Below the pieces are notes generated by a model that worked only from the letters and a program-made list of their open reading frames with translations, made no database searches and was not told the DNA's origin. From NCBI GenBank assembly GCA_013399875.1, contig VXAZ01002400.1, positions 974,464-1,038,463 on the forward strand: DNA of 64,000 bases, read 5' to 3'. Source of the DNA: Gymnorhina tibicen. Taxonomy: Eukaryota > Chordata > Aves > Passeriformes > Artamidae. The first letter of the stretch is position 1, and every line of letters begins with the position of its first letter. The translations under genes were made by a program, and so were the position numbers. Below, in pieces: positions 26,213-35,659 of the stretch.

Positions 26213-26316
26213 NNNNNNNNNNNNNNNNNNNNNNNNNNNNNNNNNNNNNNNNNNNNNNNNNNNNNNNNNNNNNNNNNNNNNNNNNNNNNNNNNNNNNNNN
26301 NNNNNNNNNNNNNNNN
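26213..26316. other. Assembly gap (104 N) over the divergent promoter
   Basis: A run of N inside the CpG island, 12 bases upstream of the EXOC5 ATG. It removes the EXOC5 5' UTR and probably AP5M1 exon 1. The N count may be nominal rather than measured. Confidence 0.95.
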
Positions 26317-26363
26317 GGAGGGGGCGCGGGCGCGGCGGGCTGGGCAGGTCCGAGGGTCGGGCT

Positions 26364-26660
26364 GGGTGCCCTGGGGGGTCCGGGTGATCTAGAAGGGATC
26401 CGGGTGCTCTGTGGGATCCGGGTGTCCTGGGAGGACCGGGTATTCTTGTGGGGAGCGGATGCTCTTGGGGCTCTGGGCGCTCTGGAAGGAACCGGGCGCC
26501 CTGGGGAGAGCGGATGCCCTCAGGGAGCGCGGATGTTCCTGAGGGAGCCCGGGTGCTCCGGGGGGTCTGGATGCCCTGGAGGAAATCCTGGTGCCCTGGG
26601 GGGATCCGGCTCTCTGGAGGGTCTGGGTGTCCTGGGCGGCCCTGGTGCCCTGTGGGGCCG
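26364..26660. repeat. Degenerate 18-bp minisatellite, about 16 units
   Basis: Successive units resemble GGGTGCCCTGGGGGGTCC, with lengths of 17-20 bp and changes at many positions. Units begin at the recurring G-G-(G/A)-T-G motif. Because most units are a multiple of three, several frames stay open across it, which creates spurious ORFs on both strands. Confidence 0.85.
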
Positions 26661-29426
26661 GAGTTCGGCTCCCAAAAAAGATGCAAAAACACCAAAACCA
26701 TCTGAGTCTGAATAAATCCCTCGGCTCGTCCCAGCGCCGCTGGATGCTGTGCGTTTCTGACCCCGATTTCAAAAAGTTCAGAGTCAGGTTCACATAATGT
26801 GCTTTTAACTAAATATGGGGGTTTTGTCACAACTTCTGCATCTTGCACGTGAGTTTCCTTGCTCTGTTCCTCTTTCTTGTTTGTCACTGTAAAGATTTTG
26901 CCCAGCTCTTCTCCATCCTAACATGGAAAAGGACAAGGAAGTGATTGTGAAATACTGTCAGATTAACAAAATGGACAAAGGAGAAAGCATATATTTTTGC
27001 TTATATTTTACTTATATTCTCTTCATGTTGTTCTATAGCTGTACAAAAAAATAGTGTATTTTCAGGCAGAAATTCAGCTTTCCATTTGATGTTAATTTTT
27101 GCTTACAAATACATTTCTTTTAAGTTATTGGAGGAGTTCTAAGTTGTTGGACACTAAAGAGTCCTCAAAAGGAAGAGTTTTTATTCAGAATTCTTGCAGG
27201 GTTTTAAGTAAGACTTTGGGCTAGGGAGGCTGCTTTTGTTGGGCTGGCAAGATTTGTTACCATTTTTTTTCCTCTGTGACTTCAGAGAAATCCAAACAAT
27301 GAGAGGAAAAATAACTGAGGCTCGGGAAAGTTTGTGGAAAAAAAAAAAAGACCTGGATAAAGTGACCTACTGTCCTAGTTTGAATTCAGTAAAACCAGAG
27401 AGAACCTAGGAGTAAAAAAACAACCCGGAAAAGAGTAAGTAGACTATCTTCCATCTTCAGGTGCAGACAGATCTCTCCATTGGACACTCCTCTGATTGTT
27501 TTAGGATTAGTATTATGGTCCTTGTATTACCTACAGGACTAGAGAGGAGGCCTCCCCTCTACAAACACAGATAAAGAGAAAGCCTTGTCCCCAAAACCTC
27601 GGAGAGTGTAATCACCACGGAGCAAGGGGGGCTGGTGACAGGGATGTCTGAAGTAACTTGTCACACAGTGAGCGGCAGAGACAAGGAGTAGCACTCCTTT
27701 GAAAAGGGCAAACTATCCTTGATGCTTCAAGTGATTTCTAGACTTAGATCTTTCAAGTTCCCAGAGGAAATAATAGGGCTGTGGAAGCCCCAAGTTTATC
27801 CCCCTAACTGACCTTAAATTCAACAAAGCACGCAGACAATATAAAGAATGCCCGGATCACATAGAAACTGTTGGTTTCGGGACTTAGGCACTCAGCTGGA
27901 GATACATGAGCCCTGATCTTTAACCTCAGGGAAGACATCGGGGACATCAAAGCATTCCCCATTGGTTTTTTGAGCTGATCATAACTTAATTCAGGCAACA
28001 AGGATGGTCTCTCTCTTGAGTCACCGAAGCTTATTCAACTCTGAAAACGTAAATCTTTTTTTTTTAAGTTTGCATCACATTCTAGAAGGGAATACTGAAA
28101 AACTGGGATCTGAAGGGCTAACTAATGATCTAATGACTCGACTGGGAAAATTCAGTGGCAGGAGGAGAAGGCTGTTGTGGTGTGGGGACAGCTTCAGCAA
28201 ATGGAGCAGAGAGACTGGGACTTGACCAAGACAAAGCTAGACTGAAAAATCTCCTCTTCCCTTGTTTTGGAAACATTGGCCAAAAATAAGAGCTGCTCCT
28301 CAAGGTTACATGTAGCCTCTTATCAACACCCTGGCTCTGCAAAGCCTCATAAATTTTAGAGCTGTAAACCCACTTTGTTTCTTTGCTCATGAGACCACAG
28401 GGAGGTGTTTTGCTGTCATCTGTATCCTGTTTACGGATTTTGTAGCTCTGGCTTTTCTGTGTCTACGTTTGCTTTTCCCTTACGGAAAAAAAAACCCAAA
28501 ATGCCTGATGCCTGATTTAAGAATCAAAGAGAAAAAAGCACAGTCGCTGAAAATAAGCCTGAGGAAGTGTAGCTGCCTCCAGCTACTCAGTTAAGAAAAG
28601 ATGGTGTTGGTGGGACTTAGAGGCAAGAGGATAAGATCCATGGAAGTGTTCAGGAGCAGGAAGGAAGTGCCACAGATGCAGGTCGTAGATAGAACAAAGT
28701 CCCAGCATTGCTGGGATTGCAAGTTCCATGTCAATTTAAGTAGCAGACTGTCAGTGTGTCCTTAAAAAGATGGTATAAAAAGGAGAACAAATGAGGGCAT
28801 TTATAGATCTGTGCAGTTTTTTTCTCCCATTTTGGTGTGCAAGCATGGCTCTGAGTGCAAACAAACATCTGAGAACATCCGCTACAAGATGATCCATGAA
28901 GTCATTTAACTTTGTGTGCGTGACCTATGATGGGCACTTTGAGAGTCTGTGGATCCTCAAAACTAACAGAATCCACAAAACAGAATGCAGGAAAGCCAGG
29001 CTGCCAGCAAACTTCATGTAAGAGACACTCAGGGGAGTCTGCAGTTCCAAAACAGGGCAAAACCAGTACATTAGGAAGTAATAATTTTTCTTTTCTCAGC
29101 TCTTTATTAGAAGACAACTCTTAGTTCCTCTTGATGGATTTAGGTTAGCTTGAGAAGAAATTCATCCCACTCCCCTTTAAAAAACAACACTGCTGTGGGA
29201 CAAAAAATCCCAGATATAGTTTTAAACAGTTCATATGATATTTCTGAAATATTATCTCTAGAAAATTGGAAATGAAATATGTGTATTGGTACAACATAGC
29301 AATTCTAAATTGTACAAAACCTCTGTCCACGACATTATCATTACATCTTAAATACTTGATAAAATGAAATTATGAAAAAGTCATAAAAGCTTTAAGTAAT
29401 ATATTGCATGTGCAGTGTGGAAGAAT

Positions 29427-29464
<38 letters not shown>

Positions 29465-30050
29465 TTACAGCAAAGCTGTAGCACTAGTATACTCTGTCTA
29501 GGTAAAAAGCTGTTGTAGTTGCATTTTATTGCATGGAATATCTGTTTTCTTAAATATCTGAGAACTTGTCTTCAGTGTGATCACACCTCTTAGAAATATT
29601 TTGAAGTTCGGCACTGGTGGCAGTCATTCCTTAGTGTTGTAAAAACATCTTGTACCTTTGTGTGGCAGCCACCATAGATGGACAGATTCACATTTTATTT
29701 TTAAAAATAGGTATTTGCTCATGAGAATGTATTTTCTCAAAGTTTAGACTTTCTGGAAAGAATCCTAACTACTCATGGAATGGTTTTATTGACAGTGGTT
29801 TAGGTTCTGATCCCACCACTGTTTCTATCAAGCTGCTGCTGGCTTCCACATCCACAAGGTTATTTTTAGGACCAGTGGGTTTGGGGGATTTATTTGAATA
29901 ATGAAGAGAAACCCAATATCAACAATCCAAAGATTTTCATAATGCTTTTGCAGCCGGAAGAGGACCGGGGTGGCTGTGCTCCTGGAAGCTCTGTTGGGAT
30001 GATATTTTGGGTGGGACCAAGGCTGAGCCGCTCTGATTCCCTCCCCACAG
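26661..30050 (+). other. AP5M1: AP5M1 intron 1 (visible part)
   Basis: No exon recognised. Contains an A12 run near 27,340, a GA-rich unique block at 27,540-27,760 and an AGT microsatellite at 29,428. The last 100 bases lead into a pyrimidine tract and CCCACAG at 30,050. Confidence 0.7.
29428..29463 (+). repeat. (AGT)12 microsatellite
   Basis: Twelve perfect AGT triplets in AP5M1 intron 1. Uninterrupted, hence probably length-polymorphic. Confidence 0.97.
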
Positions 30051-30696
30051 ACGTTACCCCACGGTTGAGCTGCGCGCCGAGACCTTCAACGGCTCCACGC
30101 ACGTCCCCGTCCCCTCGGACAGCGCCTTCCTCAAGGCCCTGCTCTTCCAGCTGAGGCTGGTGGACGACCACGTTTTCGTGGAGCAGCGGGACACCTGCAC
30201 CCGGATCAACCACTCCTCCGTGTATTCCGTGTCCACCGCCGCGGGGGAGCTCTGGCCCGTGCTGGCCTTCCACAAGAGCGGCCTCATCTACGCCTGTGTC
30301 CCGCTGGTGGAGGGGACCTTGGAGCCACGGCCCCCGCTCCTCACCGTCAGCGGGCTCTCCCAGGGACTGGCCCTGTTGTTAGGAATTATGGACTACATCT
30401 CTCCCAGCCGGAAAAACGAGGCTGAGATGAACGCAAAGATAGGGCAGCTCCGAAATCTGCTGATCCAGGCCTGTCCCCTGGGCACCCCCCTGAACACCAA
30501 CATCCGCAGTCTGAACAGCTCCTTTGAGGACATCCAGGAGATGCCTGTGGATAAGGATCAGCCAGCTTGGAGATCCAGCACCTACAAAGGCAAACCTCAG
30601 GTTAATGTCTGCATCACTGAGAAGGTCAAGTGTATGCAGTATGACCAGAGGGATGTGGTGGACACGTGGCAAGTTTATGGAGCTGTGAACTGCAAG
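30051..30696 (+). CDS. AP5M1: AP5M1 exon 2
   Basis: 646 nt; predicted residues 26-240, [15 protein letters not shown] through [19 protein letters not shown] acceptor, GTGAGA donor. GC-rich third positions contrast with the AT-richer later exons. [10 protein letters not shown] is one residue shorter than the human loop. Confidence 0.96.
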
Positions 30697-33600
30697 GTGA
30701 GAGCCTTTGATGTGCAAAGTAGTTTTTGTGCAAATAAATACTCATTTGATGTAAAATGACATATTGAGTTGAAAATTTTCCCAATTTTCTTGTCTGAGTC
30801 ATGTTCAGGAGTACCTTTGACTGCTTGGCCACGCTGCCCTTACTTTAAATGAACCACTGAAATGCCTGAATTAGACAATGCCCAGACATCTGGGCTGAGA
30901 TGTACCCCCAAATCTCTGTATCACAAGCAGCCTGAAGAGCTTGGTCCAGTCTGTAATTAAAATGTGTTTTTTGGTTTTTAAAGTACTTCAGCAATTAAAG
31001 TGACATTTATTTGCTCATCAAAAAGTAAAGTTGAGAAATGCCTCAGTGAGTTTTTAATACTGCAGTATTTCAAAGTGGAACTAATACTACATATTAGTTT
31101 GATGCATTAGTGGTTTTTATTTTGATTTTTACTGGTTTGTTCCCCTATGGCAGAGTGGATTGGACTAGATGCTCTTTAAGGTCCCTTCCAACCCAAATAA
31201 CTATGATTCATGCATTTTTTTTCAGTAACTACATGACTTAAATTTCCAGCAGTAGCTGCATTGCATGTATTTTCCCAATTTTTTCTTCTTTTAAAGGAAA
31301 TAGGGGAAAACCATTTCATATAGTATTTGCATACAAAGACTAAGAATGATGGTGCTAACACCAAGTTGATTTTCAGCTATCTAATAAGCAATGTGTTAAA
31401 TAATGGCAGGAACACCTTCCACTAGACCAGGTTACTCCCAGCTGTGTCCAACCTAGCCTTCAACACTTCCAGGGATGGGGCATCCACAGCTTCCCTGGGC
31501 GTTGTTTAATATTAAAATATCTCATTGTTTAATCTTAAAAATTGGGGACTATTGATTAAATACATCCATAAAAACCATGAAATATATTAAAATTTGTAAC
31601 TATAATTTATACTATAATTCATTCTTAGTTCTGAATTATGCTTGGGAAGCACACAATATTATCTTGCTACACTTTATTTGTAACTGCCAGTGTTTTAAGA
31701 GGAGAGAGACCTGCTGATAAAATGGTCATTTAATTATTTGCATGAGCTGGGATACTCTCCAAAGGAGGCCAGCCTAAATGCTGCACTTCCAAAGCCTGTG
31801 TTGTTTCCCGTTGTGTGGGTGAGCAGCTTCCTGCTCTCAGAGGGACAATTCCCAGGTCATCTTGCAGGGTGGGTGGATGGCCTTGTGCAAGAAGAAAGCC
31901 CAGGAGTGACCATGGCCTGCTGAGCTGGCACAGGGAGGGACGAGACGAGGGACACACTGCCTATGGCTGCTGTGACAGAGCTGGCATGGGACCACAGAGG
32001 CCATCCAGAGCATGCTGGAATCCATTAAGTGGATGTTGTAAAAGCAACCTAATTAATTAAACTGTCAGCAAGTGTGTGAGGCTGATGTCTTAGTACTGGT
32101 GGTTAGTACTAATGATTGAAGCCAGCTGAAAATTTTTATTATTAATGCTAAAAATGTGTTTTAGTTTTTGGGCATCTCATTCTGCCTTGACTCAGATATT
32201 TTAGAATAATGTCTTGACTTACTTTTCCCGAGTGTGACATAGAGGGATCTGCACCAAACATCACCCTCAGCCTGAACCTCCCGACGAACGCGCCCCCGCT
32301 CCAAGACATCGTGGTCCATCACTGCGTGACTTCCGTGGACCCTGCCATGCTGGTGTCCACCAGTGCCGAGCCTCTGCATGACTCTGTGTACAATGGACCT
32401 TACAAATTCCCTTTCATTCCTCCTTCAGATTCCTTCAACCTGTGTTACTACACTTCCCAGGTAACAAAACCCCCGAGCCTCACTGGTTTTGAGTGTTCAA
32501 ATGGGAATTAAAACACCTGTGTTGTTGGGCACGCTGGAATGAGTTTGAGTCCCATATAAGCAGTAAAACATTATATAAAATGGTTTTTATGTAATAAACT
32601 GCTTGGAAGGCACTTAAGGACTTGAATTGTCTGAGTCACGTTCAGGAGTTACTGGTACCTTTGCTTGGCAATGCTGCTCTTACTTTAAGTGAACCACTTA
32701 AATACCTGAATTAGACAAAATATATCCAGGCTTAGATGTACCCCCAAATCTCCGTATCACAAGCAGCCTGAAGACTTTGGCACAGTCAGTAATTAAAATG
32801 TGTTTGTTTGGTTTTTTTAAAGTACTTTAGCAAGGTAAACAGTATATAACTGATCTTGTGATGATGGTGTTAATATATCTTGAGAATGAATATAGTTTTT
32901 TCCAGGTTCCTGTTCCACCAATTTTGGGATGTTACCAGCTCATTGAAGAGGGATCACAGATAAAAATAACGGTTAATTTAAAGCTCCATGAAAGCATAAA
33001 GAATTCTTTTGAGTACTGTGAAGCTCATATACCTTTCTTCAACAGGTAAGAATAAAAAAAGCCTAAATAAATTTCTTCCATTTCTCTGTTATCTTCCCAA
33101 AATGAACCTGTCAGGACTCAATACAACAGATTATGCTCCATCAGGGTGCTACCAGTGGACACCAACCTTGCCAATGTTGGGATGCTCCCTTGGAATTCCT
33201 TTAATTTCCAGAATACAGAATTATACCAGAACATTTGGTAATATTCCAAACACTTCTGTTGCTCATCCTGTTTCCCTGTGGTATTTTCTCACGTGAAACA
33301 CTGCCACAATCCCCCAGGTGGATTAAGCTGGAGATCACTTCCAAACCAGGTTTACCTGTTCCTTAAGACTGCTAATCCTAGCTACAGATCAGCTTATCAA
33401 AAATATAGTTATTTCAAATTAAAACGATAGTTTTCATCTAAGCCTCTCTGACAGCTGCCACGACCACGCTGCCACTTAGTTATCATGAAAAGTCAAAGAT
33501 GGAATGATACAAAGTTGCTGATGCTGATCATGGTGTTAGTAAAACACTCTCAGTGAACTAAAACATCAACAGCTCATTTGTGATTACTGGGTTGGGAGCA

Positions 33601-35556
33601 CGGTAATTTCCTCCTGCTCTGTAATTTCTTGTCATAAATTAGCAGTGTGCTCAGACAGGTGTGATTTGTCTGTATGTGCATCAATGTCTGTCAGCATTTC
33701 CTTGCTTTCTGTAACAAAACAGGCATTAACAAATGCTGGATGAGAGTAACTCCAGTGGTTGTATTTCTCCTCTCTCGCACGTAGGGGCCCAATTGCTCAG
33801 TTAGAGTACAAAGTTAGTTATGGCCAACTGGATTTGTCCCGGGAGAAGAGCCTCCTGGTTTGGGTCATGGGTAAGGAACTCACCCCTGTGACTGCCCTTC
33901 CTCCCCCAGCCCCTTCTCTGCAGCCTGGGCACAGCTGTGTGACTTCTAATAGATGCTGTCTCTGCCTTTAGGACAGAAGTTCCCCAAATCTTTGGAAGTT
34001 TCCCTGACTGGAACTGTGTCTTTCGGCACTGCAGGCAAGGAGCACCTGACTGATTATGTGTGCACTGGGAACACTGCTTATGTAAAAGTAAGTCACAGCC
34101 TCTGGGAAAAGAGGCCTTAGTAGTGAATTTTTTATTGTCTTCAACTGAAGATACATTGATTTAAAATCTCTTATTCTCAGCATGGATTTTTGTTTTCCTG
34201 CCTAGAGGATTTGACCTCCTGTCACTTTGGAGTACCCTTGCACACCAGAGCTTGTGACACAGATTGCCAGGATTTGCACAGCAAGAGTGACAACGTGCAT
34301 CTGATCATGTTTTCCCTCTCTTTTTGTAGCTGTATTTTAGGATCCCAGACTTTACACTTACTGGATGTTATGTAGACCAGCATTCTGTTCAGATCTTTGT
34401 CCCAGGGAAGCCCAAAATTACTGCATGTGAGTTGCTAAAAATGTCATTTATTTTACAGAAACTGTGAACTGAAATTATGAACTGGGTATCAATGACTAAA
34501 ATTACATAGCTAAAGTTGGACTTTCATTCTCTGCTTTTTAGTTGGGGTTTTTTTTGTGATGCTTAAAGCATCCCTGGAGTAGGGACTGGCCTCTCCCTTT
34601 GAGATGAGAGCTCTTACACTCAGATACAAAGTCAGTCTGTCTGGGGCTCTCTGCCCTTTGCTGGTTCCTGTGCTCTCCATAATGGCAGAACTTTTTTGGG
34701 GGGCACAGGGAATGATCCTCCATAGTCTGGCCCCTTGTTTAGGACACTTTTGTCAGAGTCATTATGAGTGGGTTGGGGGTACCCAGGTACAGAACTCGGC
34801 TCCTGCATGGAAGGTGAGACTGCTGCTGTCCATGTCACCACACCAGCACCCCTTGGTGGATGTGGCTCCACGCAGAGTACGTGAAGCAGAACCCAAATCT
34901 GCTTTTGAGTTAACACGAGCACTGCCAAGCCTGCACCAAAAATACCCTAAATGGCACACGGAGAGCACTCATTAAACCTGAGCAGCTCTGCCTAATGGAA
35001 GCATTTTTATTTGTAGCTGCCTGTCTGTTGCAACTTCTGCCAGTCGTGGTAGCAGAACTCCGTAAACGCCTTTTGAAGAGCATGGTCTACACTGTTAATT
35101 TTGTGACAGGTCACACTCAGCCCTAAACTGTAACACAGAAAAAGCAGCATTTTCATGTTTTATATCGAGCATGCAATTTATATTCATTGAACGAAATCCA
35201 AGCCATCCACCTGCTTTTGACTTAACCTCTGTTTGAATTTTAAGCTCGTGACTGATACATTAGTAAAGGTAATTGAAGCTGAGACTTTAAATGTCTTATT
35301 ATCAGAAACGATTTTCAAATAATAGTAAGAGTCTTACAGTTTAAAGAGGCCATTATACCTTTTCTGTAAACTGGTAAGGATGGATTAGTAGTCACTTAAC
35401 TTGGATGAAGGAATGTCTGATTGTAAGGCACCCTGTAATGCTTATTTTTCTTGCCTGTTTTTTTTTCCTTTAGCCCGGGAACTGATTTCTTCTGATTACT
35501 ACATCTGGAATTCGAAAGCACCAGCACCTATGGTGTACAAACCCTTACTTGACTGA
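30051..35556 (+). CDS. AP5M1: AP-5 complex subunit mu-1, exons 2-8 (first exon missing)
   Basis: AP5M1 (MUDENG) is the mu subunit of AP-5, an adaptor that works with SPG11/SPG15 on late endosomes and lysosomes in retrieval traffic (family knowledge). Exons seen: 30051-30696, 32233-32460, 32906-33045, 33785-33870, 33972-34087, 34330-34426, 35474-35556. They join in frame with GT-AG introns to 464 residues plus TGA. Exon 2 opens with the third base of a split codon, so exon 1 must supply 74 coding nt; the predicted total is 489 residues against 490 in human. The visible N-terminal part is longin-like ([25 protein letters not shown]), and the mu homology domain occupies roughly the C-terminal half ([14 protein letters not shown] to [13 protein letters not shown]). 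The C-terminus ends [12 protein letters not shown]. Partial only because of the assembly gap at 26,213-26,316; I see no disabling mutation. Confidence 0.97.
30785..30998 (+). repeat. Direct repeat copy A, AP5M1 intron 2
   Basis: About 210 bp, running from a 'TTGTCTGAGTCATGTTCAGG' block through 'GTACCCCCAAATCTC' and 'ATCACAAGCAGCCTGAAGA' to 'TTTTTAAAGTACTTCAGCAA'. It matches 32,622-32,836 in the same order and orientation with small indels. Confidence 0.9.
31145..31205 (+). mobile_element. CR1 terminal fragment
   Basis: Plus-strand CR1 tail: 'TGGACTAGATGCTCTTTAAG', then 'GTCCCTTCCAACCCAAATAA' and 'CTATGATTCATG'. Only the last 60 bp are left, in AP5M1 intron 2. Confidence 0.8.
31406..31500 (-). 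mobile_element. CR1 fragment, reverse orientation
   Basis: 'CAGGAACACCTTCCACTAGA', then 'CCAGGTTACTCCCAGC' and 'CCAGGGATGGGGCATCCACA' is the complement of the CR1 block just upstream of its 3' end. Truncated at both sides. Confidence 0.8.
32233..32460 (+). CDS. AP5M1: AP5M1 exon 3 (in-frame cassette, phase 0-0)
   Basis: 228 nt, 76 codons, [15 protein letters not shown] through FNLCYYTSQ; the start of the mu homology domain. Acceptor CCCGAG, with a weak pyrimidine tract; donor GTAACA. It is flanked by a direct repeat in introns 2 and 3. Confidence 0.95.
32622..32836 (+). repeat. Direct repeat copy B, AP5M1 intron 3
   Basis: Second copy of the block at 30,785-30,998, about 1.84 kb downstream, roughly 85% identical by eye. 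Together the copies bracket exon 3. Confidence 0.9.
32906..33045 (+). CDS. AP5M1: AP5M1 exon 4
   Basis: 140 nt: [16 protein letters not shown] through EAHIPFFN plus a split Arg. TTTTTTCCAG acceptor, GTAAGA donor. Confidence 0.96.
33785..33870 (+). CDS. AP5M1: AP5M1 exon 5
   Basis: 86 nt: [15 protein letters not shown] through SLLVWVM and a split Gly. Donor GTAAGG; followed by a 101-bp intron. Confidence 0.95.
33972..34087 (+). CDS. AP5M1: AP5M1 exon 6
   Basis: 116 nt: [18 protein letters not shown] through CTGNTAYVK, a core beta-strand region of the mu homology domain. Donor GTAAGT. Confidence 0.95.
34330..34426 (+). CDS. AP5M1: AP5M1 exon 7
   Basis: 97 nt: [17 protein letters not shown] through GKPKITA plus a split Ser. 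TTTTTGTAG acceptor, GTGAGT donor. Confidence 0.95.
35474..35556 (+). CDS. AP5M1: AP5M1 exon 8 (stop codon)
   Basis: Completes Ser, then [20 protein letters not shown] to KPLLD and TGA. Acceptor follows a run of T's (CCTTTAG). Confidence 0.96.
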
Positions 35557-35650
35557 TGTACTTGGGAATAGTTTTTATATTTAAACAAAGCACGGCGTTA
35601 ATGAGATTTATGTCCTGATGCAGTAAAATAAATATTCTTCAGCACTTTCG
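35557..35650 (+). terminator. AP5M1: AP5M1 3' UTR with AATAAA poly(A) signal
   Basis: A canonical AATAAA at 35627-35632 lies 71 bases after the stop and is followed by a T-rich and TGTGTGTT stretch (about 35,645-35,662) suited to the downstream element. This predicts an unusually short UTR of roughly 0.1 kb; longer isoforms cannot be excluded. Confidence 0.75.
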
Positions 35651-35659
35651 CTTTCTGTG

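Larger units (their letters stand above)
25860..26470. promoter_or_regulatory. CpG-rich, probably bidirectional EXOC5/AP5M1 promoter, broken by a gap
   Basis: Base composition jumps to very GC-rich with many CpGs from about 25,890 to the gap, and again from 26,317. EXOC5 starts leftward at 26,200 and AP5M1 must start rightward upstream of 30,051, so a shared divergent CpG-island promoter is the simplest reading. No TATA box is apparent in the visible part. Confidence 0.7.

Noticed and set aside
26364..26660. CRISPR-like regular array
   Set aside because: Units are contiguous and degenerate with no unique spacers, in a vertebrate promoter; it is a minisatellite.
25958..26887. 309-codon minus-strand ORF spanning the promoter gap
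   Set aside because: Only the nine codons of EXOC5 exon 1 are real. The rest is N's, intron-side sequence and the 18-bp minisatellite, which stays open because most units are multiples of three.
27368..27430. Possible LTR start (TGTCCTAGTTT)
   Set aside because: The word resembles the 5' end of some avian LTRs, but I could not find a matching 3' terminus, target-site duplication or primer-binding site.
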